Shown here piece by piece: positions 1 through 5,379 of a DNA stretch of 6,124 bases (position 1 is the stretch's first letter; each line of letters starts with the position of its first letter). Source of the DNA: Spirochaetales bacterium (lineage in GTDB: Bacteria; Spirochaetota; Spirochaetia; SZUA-6; DRHE01); assembly GCA_011049745.1 (NCBI GenBank), contig DRHE01000010.1, positions 1 to 6,124 of the forward strand, written 5' to 3'. Below the pieces are notes generated by a model. The model ran no database searches. It saw only the letters and a program-made list of their open reading frames with translations, and was not told where the DNA came from. The translations under genes were made by a program, and so were the position numbers.

Positions 1-944
1 AGCAGTATCCCCTTTGAATCTTTTAGATCGTAAATGTCAGTTATGGTAAAGAAATATGGTTGTTTTCGCAGCCGCAATTCTAAATAGCGCAGAGCTGTTT
101 CGCTTTCTTTCTTTTTTTGGGCAATCCCCTGATAGTGGACATTGTAAAAGCCAAGCAGATAAGCTGCCTGACAGATACTCTGTTCTTCGGCAAGCTTATT
201 ATCCTTTGCTCGAAATTCTTGAATTATTAAGCTTGTCAGATGCGCCCAGAAACGAAAGGAAAAATCAGTGGGTTCTATAATTGAGCTAACAGCCTGCCCG
301 GGTCGGGTAAGGACTTTATTGTAAAGCTCTTTTAAGACCAGGCCTATCTGTTTAAAAATTGCCCTCAACTTCTGCTGCATATAGGCGGAATTTTTCTGTT
401 GATTTAGATAGATTTTAATCTTTTGAACTGAATATTCCAGCATTTTATGTGATAATAATCCGGCGGTAATTACCAGGCTGCTGATGTCATCCGGAAAGAG
501 CATGCGAATAATACCGGTATCTGTTAGATCCTTTCTTACTAATAAAGATACTAAATCAGACTTTATATTAATCGCAGTAACTAAAGTTACCGGCAGGGTT
601 AATCCCAGGCTCTCTTCAGTGGGAAAAGGAAGCTCAGGATTTTTCTCAAGTTTTTTATAAGCTCTTTGAATAGCATCCGGAAAATAAGAGGGGATTTCTA
701 TTGTAGTAATACTTTGCTTATCATTCTGCAGAGTAACCTTACCATCAGCAGCAAGTATATTCAATTGCTCAACTATTTCGCCGCCCGTTAGACTGCGCAA
801 ACGCTCTATCTCCGGATCCTTGTCGCCGAACTTTTCAGCATATTTCTGGCAATATGCAACAAACTCAACAAAATCCAGATTTGAGCTTTTCTTTTTCATG
901 GCAAACTGTTTGAGCAGTGCAAATATCAGGTCAGTCGAAGGCAT
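1..944 (-). CDS. Hypothetical helical protein, 3' end outside the window
   Basis: I translated this frame by hand: it is open from the ATG at 944-942 to the left edge, giving at least 314 residues and no stop. It begins MPSTDLIFALLKQFAMKKK. A good Shine-Dalgarno sequence, AAGGAG at 954-959, lies 9 nt before the ATG and fixes the start. The visible protein looks soluble and mostly alpha-helical, with many Lys, Leu, Gln and Glu. I see no signal peptide, clear membrane segment, nucleotide-binding loop or metal-binding cluster. A basic, Gln-rich stretch, QKIKIYLNQQKNSAYMQQK, lies near residues 175-195, and KKKES near 277. It follows mutM by 79 nt on the same strand, so it may be the last visible gene of that operon or have its own promoter near 977-985. 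I do not recognise the family and assign no function. That the frame is coding is well supported by its length and ribosome binding site. Confidence 0.85.
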   Translation of the reverse strand, partial: MPSTDLIFALLKQFAMKKKSSNLDFVEFVAYCQKYAEKFGDKDPEIERLRSLTGGEIVEQLNILAADGKVTLQNDKQSITTIEIPSYFPDAIQRAYKKLEKNPELPFPTEESLGLTLPVTLVTAINIKSDLVSLLVRKDLTDTGIIRMLFPDDISSLVITAGLLSHKMLEYSVQKIKIYLNQQKNSAYMQQKLRAIFKQIGLVLKELYNKVLTRPGQAVSSIIEPTDFSFRFWAHLTSLIIQEFRAKDNKLAEEQSICQAAYLLGFYNVHYQGIAQKKKESETALRYLELRLRKQPYFFTITDIYDLKDSKGIL

Positions 945-976
945 TTCTACGAACTCCTTGGTGAAATAAAGCTGCC

Positions 977-1005
977 ATAATATCAAGTTTCAAATTTAAT
1001 CCTAA
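977..1005 (-). promoter_or_regulatory. Possible extended -10 promoter for the left-edge gene
   Basis: On the minus strand, TATTAT at 982-977 is preceded by TG and one base (TGATATTAT), which fits an extended -10 element. A poor -35 match, TTAGGA, lies 17 nt upstream at 1005-1000. Transcription would start near 970, leaving a leader of about 26 nt that includes the AAGGAG at 954-959. The alternative pair TTGAAA (993-988) and TTTATT (970-965) would put the start inside the ribosome binding site, so I prefer the first. Read-through from mutM may be enough. Confidence 0.3.
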
Positions 1006-1023
1006 TTCCCCTGTTTTCATTTG

Positions 1024-1752
1024 TCAATATAAAGCTCCATCCATGAAGAATTGATTGCTGCCTTGCTTACCATGTACATCTATAAAATCAGAGAGTGTGG
1101 TACCTCTGTTCTTTATCGCCTGCTGCAGAACTTCGCTGATAGCGTTTAAGAGTATTTCCATCTGACTGCCGGTAAGCTTATTGCCGCTGGTGAAAGGGAG
1201 GATCCCGGCCAGAAACAGGGCTTCATCAACGTAGATATTACCCAAACCGGCGAGCAGTGATTGATCCAGGAGTAGAGCCTTCAAAGGCCGCTTACTGCTT
1301 TTCAAGGCTGTTGACAGAGAAACGCTGTCTATTTCAAGAGCATCGGGGCCCAATTTTTTTGTTCTGATATACCTACTGATATCTCCTTTGGAAATAATCT
1401 CCAGACGTCCGAATTTTCTTATATCACGATAACTGAGCTTTTTATTATAATTTTTAAAATAGAAATCAAGATGGGTATGTTTAGCCGGTATTGCCTCATA
1501 ACCGTTAAGAAAAAGCTGTCCGCTCATGCGTAGATGAATGCTCACAACAACTTCAGTTGACAGCACCAGGAAGAGATATTTCCCATACCGATAGATCCTT
1601 TTAATTCTCAGGCCGCAGATTATCCGCCTGAAACTCTCTTCGTCCCCATTAATAATTTTGCTGCAGCGGATATCAAGAGCAACAATTTGTTTGTTTACAA
1701 GGTGATTATTAAGCCCGCGGGCTATTGTTTCAACTTCTGGTAATTCCGGCAT
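1024..1752 (-). CDS. mutM: Formamidopyrimidine-DNA glycosylase lacking the C-terminal zinc finger
   Basis: MutM (Fpg) removes oxidised purines such as 8-oxoguanine and cuts the abasic site by beta,delta-elimination. The N-terminus MPELPEVETIARGL supplies the catalytic Pro (residue 2) and Glu (residue 3). The invariant Lys of the GKYL motif is residue 58. Met76 in HLRMSG and Arg112/Phe114 in DIRKFG match the residues that fill the gap left by the flipped base. The helix-two-turn-helix region, with DQSLLAGLGNIYVDEAL (163-179), includes the expected Asn172. The protein stops at 242 residues, whereas the family is usually near 270. It ends just after the GKQGSNQFF stretch, where the CxxC...CxxC zinc finger should begin. 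I read the two other minus-strand frames beyond the stop and found no Cys-rich remnant. The start lies 7 nt after the threonine aldolase stop with no clear Shine-Dalgarno sequence, so coupled translation is likely. Family assignment is secure; whether it is fully active is open. Confidence 0.93.
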   Translation of the reverse strand: MPELPEVETIARGLNNHLVNKQIVALDIRCSKIINGDEESFRRIICGLRIKRIYRYGKYLFLVLSTEVVVSIHLRMSGQLFLNGYEAIPAKHTHLDFYFKNYNKKLSYRDIRKFGRLEIISKGDISRYIRTKKLGPDALEIDSVSLSTALKSSKRPLKALLLDQSLLAGLGNIYVDEALFLAGILPFTSGNKLTGSQMEILLNAISEVLQQAIKNRGTTLSDFIDVHGKQGSNQFFMDGALY

Positions 1753-1759
1753 TAATAAA

Positions 1760-2812
1760 CTAGGAGGAAAGCTCTTCGAATATTCGAGTCATTTTTTGCT
1801 CAATTACTTCGATATCTTTAAAAGTGACATCGTGGTGAGCAACAAAACGGATCCAGCCATCTTCAGGAGGATAGGTCAGGATTCCATGTTTCTTAAGGAT
1901 TTCGACAAACCGATTCTCCAATCCTATATATTTATCTTTTATGAAACGAATAAAAAACATATTTATCTTTGTACGTGACGGTTTCATTTCCACCAGACCA
2001 CCAGAGGTCAAAAGAGCAGCCAGGATCTCTGCTTTCCGGTGGTCCTCGCCCAGACTATGAACAGTGGTCTTTAGCGCTACCAGACCGGCAGCCGCTAAAA
2101 AGCCTGCCTGGCGCAAGCCGCCGCCCATAATCTTCCTTTTACGGCGAGCCTGGTCAATAAAATCCTGCCTGCCGACCAGTAGCGAACCTACAGGCGCGCA
2201 AAGCCCTTTGGAAAGACAGAACATCACGGAATCTGCAAAAGCGGCAATATCACGGGCATCCACGCCCAGGTAAACGGCAGCGTTAAAAATACGGGCACCG
2301 TCAAGATGAACCGGAATCTTTAATCCGGAGGCTTGTCTGTATATGTGCTCCATTTCTTCAAGAGGCATTACGTCCCCTTGGGAGAGCGCATTTTCCAATA
2401 CAATTAAACCGGTGTGCGGGTAGTGGATGTTTTGAGCTTTTCGCACCCGGGATTCAATTTCCGGCCATTCAGGGTAGCTCAAAACCGGCCAAAAAGTGCG
2501 CAGCTGTACAGCGGCTATAACCGCAGAGGCTCCAGCTTCATGCTGGACAACATGAGAATGTTCGGAAAGTACAACCTCATCACCGTGACGGCAATGAGTA
2601 AAAATTGCCAACTGGTTACCAAAGGTACCGGAAGGAACAAATAATGCTGCCTCTTTACCCAGCAGCCGGGCAGTATAACTTTCCAGGGAATTTATGGTCG
2701 GATCTTCCTGAAGTACATCGTCCCCGACCTCAGCTTCGAATATCGCCTTCCTCATTTCAGGGGTAGGAAGGGTAACCGTGTCTGAACGTAAATCAATGTA
2801 TCTTTGTTTCAT
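1760..2812 (-). CDS. ltaE: Low-specificity L-threonine aldolase (PLP-dependent)
   Basis: This cytoplasmic PLP enzyme of fold type I cleaves L-threonine or L-allo-threonine to glycine and acetaldehyde, and some members also act on other beta-hydroxy amino acids. The 350-residue length is normal. Visible landmarks are DLRSDTVTLPTPEM (7-20), GDDVLQEDPTINSLE (30-44), the PSGTFGNQLAI phosphate-binding segment (60-70), HVDGAR-type HLDGARIFNA (169-178), the Schiff-base Lys202 in CLSKGLCAPVGSLL, and MGGGLRQAG (229-237). His130 in NIHYPHTG aligns with a conserved active-site-region His of the E. coli enzyme. The common ENTHNG motif reads ENALSQG (140-146), which I take as a subfamily difference. The ATG overlaps the stop of the upstream gene by 4 nt (ATGA), and GGAGGAG at 2825-2831 lies 12 nt before it, so the two genes are almost certainly co-transcribed and translationally coupled. 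The exact substrate preference cannot be read from the sequence. Confidence 0.93.
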   Translation of the reverse strand: MKQRYIDLRSDTVTLPTPEMRKAIFEAEVGDDVLQEDPTINSLESYTARLLGKEAALFVPSGTFGNQLAIFTHCRHGDEVVLSEHSHVVQHEAGASAVIAAVQLRTFWPVLSYPEWPEIESRVRKAQNIHYPHTGLIVLENALSQGDVMPLEEMEHIYRQASGLKIPVHLDGARIFNAAVYLGVDARDIAAFADSVMFCLSKGLCAPVGSLLVGRQDFIDQARRKRKIMGGGLRQAGFLAAAGLVALKTTVHSLGEDHRKAEILAALLTSGGLVEMKPSRTKINMFFIRFIKDKYIGLENRFVEILKKHGILTYPPEDGWIRFVAHHDVTFKDIEVIEQKMTRIFEELSS

Positions 2813-3801
2813 AATCCATTAAATCTCCTCCGCACCGGTGATGCGGAATCAATATCTACATCCGGGGCACCGGTCTGATCTTGATTCATCAAAGGACTTA
2901 TTTCTAAAACACCCTTTTCAAGGGGTTTATTTTTAATAATTTGATTGGGACCGTAAAAGCCCTTTTGCAGCCTGGTCAATGAATAAACCATGGTTCGGGG
3001 TCCGAGGAAAGTACCGGGATCAGTAACAGAGCTGCAGCCCACCTGTGAGTAATCGCCCAGCACCAGGCCCAGCTTCTTGAGACCCGTATCGTACTTTACA
3101 TCATCAACCTTGACTATTATGTTCTTTTGTTTAGCAACAGGCAGCATACTAGAAAATATACCGAAATTCGCGGCAGTTACCTGGTTGCCGAAATGAGTAC
3201 CGAAGCCGAGCAGACTGTCGCCTACATAAGAGGGGTGAGGAAAATCAGCATAATCCAGAAACACAGCATTTTTTGCTTCACAGCCTAAAATGCAGCCGGC
3301 GCCGCTAATAACATCTCCCCGAAAGAAGCATCCCGGTCGGATGTCATTTTCCGCACCTATTATAACCGGTCCCTTCAGACAGCTTCCCGGCTGCAGGGTG
3401 GTGTTTTCACCAATAAAGATATCTCCCCTATCAAGGAAAAGAGCAGCTCCTATAACCTGCGCCCCTTTGCTGATAAACAATCTGCCCGGTCCGCCATTTG
3501 CAGGGCCAATTACTGTACTCGGTAAAAAAGTTACCTCGTCCCGGGCAAATACCTCAAACCTGCCATGAACCAGCGAGTTACCCGGAGGAGTGATGGATCT
3601 ATATCGGCCGCAGGAAGACGATTCTTCAGCCAGCCATTTTCTACAGTAATCAGCTATGCCGGCAATAACTTCAATTACATTTCCATAATATTTATCAGAA
3701 AATAACTCTCCATGGATAAAATTGTGTTCAGTAAAATTAAAATAATAAAAACTTTTCAGTTTCTCAGGTATATTTTCTCTATTTTTCCTTTCAATCCGCA
3801 T
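2809..3801 (-). CDS. Stand-alone left-handed beta-helix protein, GlmU C-terminal-like
   Basis: The 330-residue protein contains imperfect hexapeptide repeats of the left-handed beta-helix type from about residue 90 to 275, for example STVIGP, IFIGEN, PVIIGA and DIRPGC. The block HPSYVGDSLLG (189-199), followed by GNQVTAANFG and then DTGLKKLGLVLGDYSQVG (238-255), matches the acetyltransferase half of GlmU-like sugar-1-phosphate nucleotidyltransferases. His189 corresponds to the catalytic His of that half. The N-terminal 90 residues have no LxxGxGTRM-type nucleotide-binding motif, so the nucleotidyltransferase half is absent. The C-terminal 50 residues are low in repeats and end in SPVRRRFNGL. 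It probably transfers an acyl group to, or binds, a sugar phosphate, but the substrate is unknown and it could be purely structural. It is the first gene of the left operon. The ATG at 3801 is the first possible start (an in-frame TAG lies two codons upstream). It has no Shine-Dalgarno sequence and sits right beside a -10-like element, which suggests a leaderless message. Confidence 0.82.
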   Translation of the reverse strand: MRIERKNRENIPEKLKSFYYFNFTEHNFIHGELFSDKYYGNVIEVIAGIADYCRKWLAEESSSCGRYRSITPPGNSLVHGRFEVFARDEVTFLPSTVIGPANGGPGRLFISKGAQVIGAALFLDRGDIFIGENTTLQPGSCLKGPVIIGAENDIRPGCFFRGDVISGAGCILGCEAKNAVFLDYADFPHPSYVGDSLLGFGTHFGNQVTAANFGIFSSMLPVAKQKNIIVKVDDVKYDTGLKKLGLVLGDYSQVGCSSVTDPGTFLGPRTMVYSLTRLQKGFYGPNQIIKNKPLEKGVLEISPLMNQDQTGAPDVDIDSASPVRRRFNGL

Positions 3802-3805
3802 AGAC

Positions 3806-3819
3806 TATAGTATACTATA
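3806..3819. promoter_or_regulatory. 14-bp perfect palindrome with divergent -10-like hexamers
   Basis: TATAGTATACTATA is its own reverse complement and holds TATACT and TATAGT on both strands. It lies 4 bp upstream of the minus-strand ATG at 3801 and about 107 bp upstream of the plus-strand GTG at 3926. It may serve as the shared -10 core of divergent promoters or as an operator. The -35 matches are weak: CTTTCA at 3788-3793 for plus, TTACCC at 3836-3831 for minus. If the minus TATACT at 3814-3809 is used, transcription would begin at or within a few bases of the start codon. The palindrome is a direct observation; its role is inference. Confidence 0.4.
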
Positions 3820-3865
3820 AAAATCATTCCGGGTAAGGCCCTCTCTAATTTATCGGTCGAGGGAA

Positions 3866-3925
3866 ATGCTTTTCAGTACGATAAGTGGAATAGGGAAACC
3901 AGATAGACCTGCAAAGGAAACTTAA
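3866..3925 (+). CDS. Possible 19-codon leader ORF before the STAS gene
   Basis: The ATG at 3866 opens a 19-residue frame (MLFSTISGIGKPDRPAKET) that ends with TAA at 3923-3925, directly abutting and in frame with the GTG start of the STAS gene. A GAGGG at 3859-3863 precedes it, but the spacing to the ATG is only 2 nt, which is poor for initiation. It could be a leader peptide that couples translation by termination and restart. Chance is equally plausible for a frame this short. I recognise no similarity to known leader peptides. Confidence 0.2.
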   Translation: MLFSTISGIGKPDRPAKET

Positions 3926-4243
3926 GTGTTTATTAAAAAGGAAGTCGGACAAGAAGAGATAATTCTTAATATATCAGGACCACTTAATGATAATACCACA
4001 GCCGAGTGTGAGAAATATCTTGATGACATCGTTGCCGGAACTCACCGGATTGTTACGGTCAATATGGCTGAGGTAGATTCAATAAATTCCACCTGCCTGG
4101 GGAAAATCCTGCGTACCAGTCAGCTGCTTCTTGCCCAGAATAGATTGTTCCGAATTGTCGGCTGCAGCGACTTGCTATATAGCACATTCCGGAAATTAAA
4201 GGTTGAGAATTTGATTATGATAGAAAAGACGCCGGCGCTATAA
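3926..4243 (+). CDS. STAS-domain protein, anti-sigma-factor-antagonist type
   Basis: This 105-residue protein is a single STAS domain. The first strand is IKKEVGQEEIILNISGPL (3-20), followed by NDNTTAECEKYL, a central strand IVTVNMAEVDSI (42-53), and the loop-helix NSTCLGKILRTSQLL. SpoIIAA-type antagonists have D-S-S-G-L-G at this loop, with the second Ser phosphorylated by the partner anti-sigma kinase. Here the loop reads N54-S55-T56-C57-L58-G59, so Thr56 is the likely phosphorylation site and both the Asp and the Gly are replaced. The GTG start is forced by an in-frame TAA immediately before it and is supported by AAGGA at 3914-3918 with 7-nt spacing. No kinase or sigma gene is adjacent, so the partner must be encoded elsewhere. 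It appears to be transcribed alone and ends at the hairpin at 4261-4291. The fold is well supported; the pathway is unknown. Confidence 0.88.
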   Translation: MFIKKEVGQEEIILNISGPLNDNTTAECEKYLDDIVAGTHRIVTVNMAEVDSINSTCLGKILRTSQLLLAQNRLFRIVGCSDLLYSTFRKLKVENLIMIEKTPAL

Positions 4244-4260
4244 AAAGTTGAGCTTATTAG

Positions 4261-4291
4261 AAAAGGGGTTCCGTAATCCGAACCCCTTTTT
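4261..4291. terminator. Bidirectional intrinsic terminator
   Basis: AAAAGGGGTTC (4261-4271) pairs perfectly with GAACCCCTTTT (4280-4290), giving an 11-bp stem and an 8-nt loop. On the plus strand it ends in five T residues (4287-4291), 17 nt after the STAS stop. On the minus strand the stem follows the tRNA 3' end directly and ends in TTTTC. It therefore fits a terminator for both convergent transcripts. The T at 4291 also encodes the tRNA discriminator base on the other strand. Confidence 0.88.
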
Positions 4292-4364
4292 GGGCGGCAC
4301 TGGAATCGAACCAGCGACCCCGTGCGTGTCGAGCACGTACTCTAACCAGCTGAGCTAGCCGCCC
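4291..4364 (-). tRNA. tRNA-Val, anticodon GAC
   Basis: The 74-nt gene folds into a standard cloverleaf. The acceptor arms GGGCGGC and GCCGCCC pair over all 7 bp, and the D arm is GCTC/GAGT with an AGCTGGTTA loop. The anticodon stem is CGTGC/GCACG, the variable loop GGGTC, and the T arm GCTGG-TTCGATT-CCAGT. The anticodon loop (4332 down to 4326) reads TCGACAC, which puts GAC at 34-36 and hence Val. Discriminator A73 agrees with Val and argues against Asp, which normally has G73. The short variable loop excludes Ser. No CCA is encoded, so it must be added after transcription. The odd point is C at position 33, where U is nearly universal. It is transcribed away from cheY, with its own promoter and a hairpin immediately downstream. 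Confidence 0.92.
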
Positions 4365-4373
4365 TTAACCACT

Positions 4374-4402
4374 TAAATAGAATAAATTACCCCTTTTGTC
4401 AA
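4374..4402 (-). promoter_or_regulatory. Probable promoter of the tRNA gene
   Basis: A perfect TTGACA -35 lies on the minus strand at 4402-4397. A 17-nt spacer follows, then TATTTA at 4379-4374 as a weak -10. The -10 ends 9 nt before the tRNA 5' base at 4364, so transcription would begin within a few bases of the mature tRNA. The region 4365-4435 between cheY and the tRNA contains no other gene and no strong terminator for cheY, so some read-through into the tRNA is possible. Confidence 0.6.
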
Positions 4403-4435
4403 TATAGCCAAAACGGGCATATTGAAGCTGGTATT

Positions 4436-4873
4436 CTATCGATTGAGTGCTGAAACCACCCTTTCCAATACCGTTTTACGATCGAGGGGCTTTACAATAT
4501 AATTCTTAGCTCCGAGCATCAGGGATTTTTTTACCAGATCCTGCTTGCCAAGGGCACTTATCATTATGATCTTTGCCTCTTTATCAAATTCCAATATCTT
4601 GGTTAAGGCAGTTACACCATCCATTTTTGGCATGGTAATATCCATAGTAACCAGGTCAACATTGGGATATAGCTCTTTATATTTTTCCAACCCCTCTTCG
4701 CCGTCACCGGCGGTACCGGCAATATTGAATCCCTCGGAAGTTAATATTTGACCAATTTGCTTGGCAACAAACATGGAATCGTCCACAATCAAAACACTGA
4801 AAGCAGTGCCGTCTTCCCTTAATCCCTCCGGGGGTCTTTCATTAATACTTGGAAAATCAGATTTTGTTTTCAT
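4436..4873 (-). CDS. cheY: Chemotaxis response regulator CheY
   Basis: This is a single-domain receiver that, when phosphorylated by CheA, controls the flagellar motor. The fold is complete: the acidic pair Asp31-Asp32 in LIVDDSMF, the phospho-acceptor Asp78 in TMDITMPKMDG, Ser106 in IMISALG, Tyr125 in AKNYIVKPL, and the invariant Lys128. The length is 145 residues against about 120-130 for typical CheY. The extra is an N-terminal tail of about 25 residues containing INERPPEGLREDG, which I recall from treponemal CheY proteins. No output domain is present. The ATG overlaps the cheX stop by 4 nt (ATGA), and GGAGG at 4881-4885 lies 7 nt before it, inside cheX, so the two are co-translated. Function as the motor-binding CheY is inferred from its pairing with cheX. 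Confidence 0.95.
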   Translation of the reverse strand: MKTKSDFPSINERPPEGLREDGTAFSVLIVDDSMFVAKQIGQILTSEGFNIAGTAGDGEEGLEKYKELYPNVDLVTMDITMPKMDGVTALTKILEFDKEAKIIMISALGKQDLVKKSLMLGAKNYIVKPLDRKTVLERVVSALNR

Positions 4874-5349
4874 AAATGTTCCTCCAAACCTCTCTCGCGA
4901 ATAGCTACGTTTATCTCTATCTTGCCTTGAGGCATTTCAATCGGTACAATAAGGGTCTCAACTCCCGCATTTGAAACTTCAAGATTCTGACCGGTAATCA
5001 GCGCCGGCGGAGTCAAATCGAACTTGAAGCCTAAATCGTAGAGTTTGGTAACAGCCTGAGCAGTAATCATATTTGCCAATTCACTGATTGTGGCTTTCGC
5101 CAGATCATCAAAATCCGATAGTTCTTCACCATTCATTACCGAAGCAATAGCTAGAGCGGTTTCTCTGGACATATCGATGAGAACTCTACCTTCAACATCA
5201 CCCGCCAGCCCTACAATAACAGTAATACCAAGCACAGGGTGACTTGTCGACTTCAAGTATAAGTCCCCCCTGGTCAGCTCACTGCCTACAACTTCCTTCA
5301 GAACATTAAATGCAGATTCAACAAATGGGTTTATGTATTCAACTCGCAT
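4870..5349 (-). CDS. cheX: CheY-P phosphatase CheX
   Basis: CheX dephosphorylates CheY-P and is the phosphatase found in spirochaetes and Thermotoga in place of CheZ. The 159 residues span the full family length. The protein begins MRVEYINPFVESAFNVLKEV, typical of the family's first helix. The catalytic signature ExxN is seen as Glu90 and Asn93 in ISELANMITAQAV (88-100), on the helix that inserts into the CheY active site. Related CheX proteins commonly form dimers through the beta-sheet edge. GGGAGG at 5362-5367 precedes the ATG by 12 nt. The gene sits 30 nt after the CheR-like gene and overlaps cheY by 4 nt, which fits the conserved operon order upstream of cheY. Assignment rests on the motif, the length and the cheY partner. 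Confidence 0.93.
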   Translation of the reverse strand: MRVEYINPFVESAFNVLKEVVGSELTRGDLYLKSTSHPVLGITVIVGLAGDVEGRVLIDMSRETALAIASVMNGEELSDFDDLAKATISELANMITAQAVTKLYDLGFKFDLTPPALITGQNLEVSNAGVETLIVPIEMPQGKIEINVAIRERGLEEHL

Positions 5350-5379
5350 TAATTAAATTTACCTCCCTGGTTATAATTA

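Noticed and set aside
56..280. Plus-strand 74-codon frame
   Set aside because: It lies antisense to the left-edge gene, which has the better start and a continuous frame of more than 314 codons.
945..1060. Frameshift hiding the MutM zinc finger
   Set aside because: Both other minus-strand frames past the stop were read. They give short peptides without Cys before stopping, so a single shift would not restore the finger.
3290..3568. Plus-strand 92-codon frame
   Set aside because: It lies entirely antisense to the beta-helix gene, has no ribosome binding site, and its Pro-rich content mirrors the hexapeptide repeats on the other strand.
3877..3884. Flagellar sigma-28 -10 element (TACGATAA)
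   Set aside because: It matches GCCGATAA at 6 of 8 bases, but no TAAA-type -35 lies at the required distance; the bases there are CGAG.
3830..3925. Riboswitch or structured RNA in the STAS leader
   Set aside because: Only a CCCTC/GAGGG stem (3839-3843 with 3859-3863) and a 6-bp TTATCG/CGATAA repeat are visible. The sequence does not match the c-di-GMP, cobalamin or other common aptamers that I can recall.
4291..4364. tRNA-Asp or tRNA-Ser
   Set aside because: The body resembles Asp, but the anticodon is GAC and base 73 is A. A CGA (Ser) register breaks the anticodon stem, and the long Ser variable arm is absent.
4399..4420. Terminator for cheY
   Set aside because: GCC/GGC around CGTTTT on the minus strand gives only about 3 bp of stem and no real T tract.
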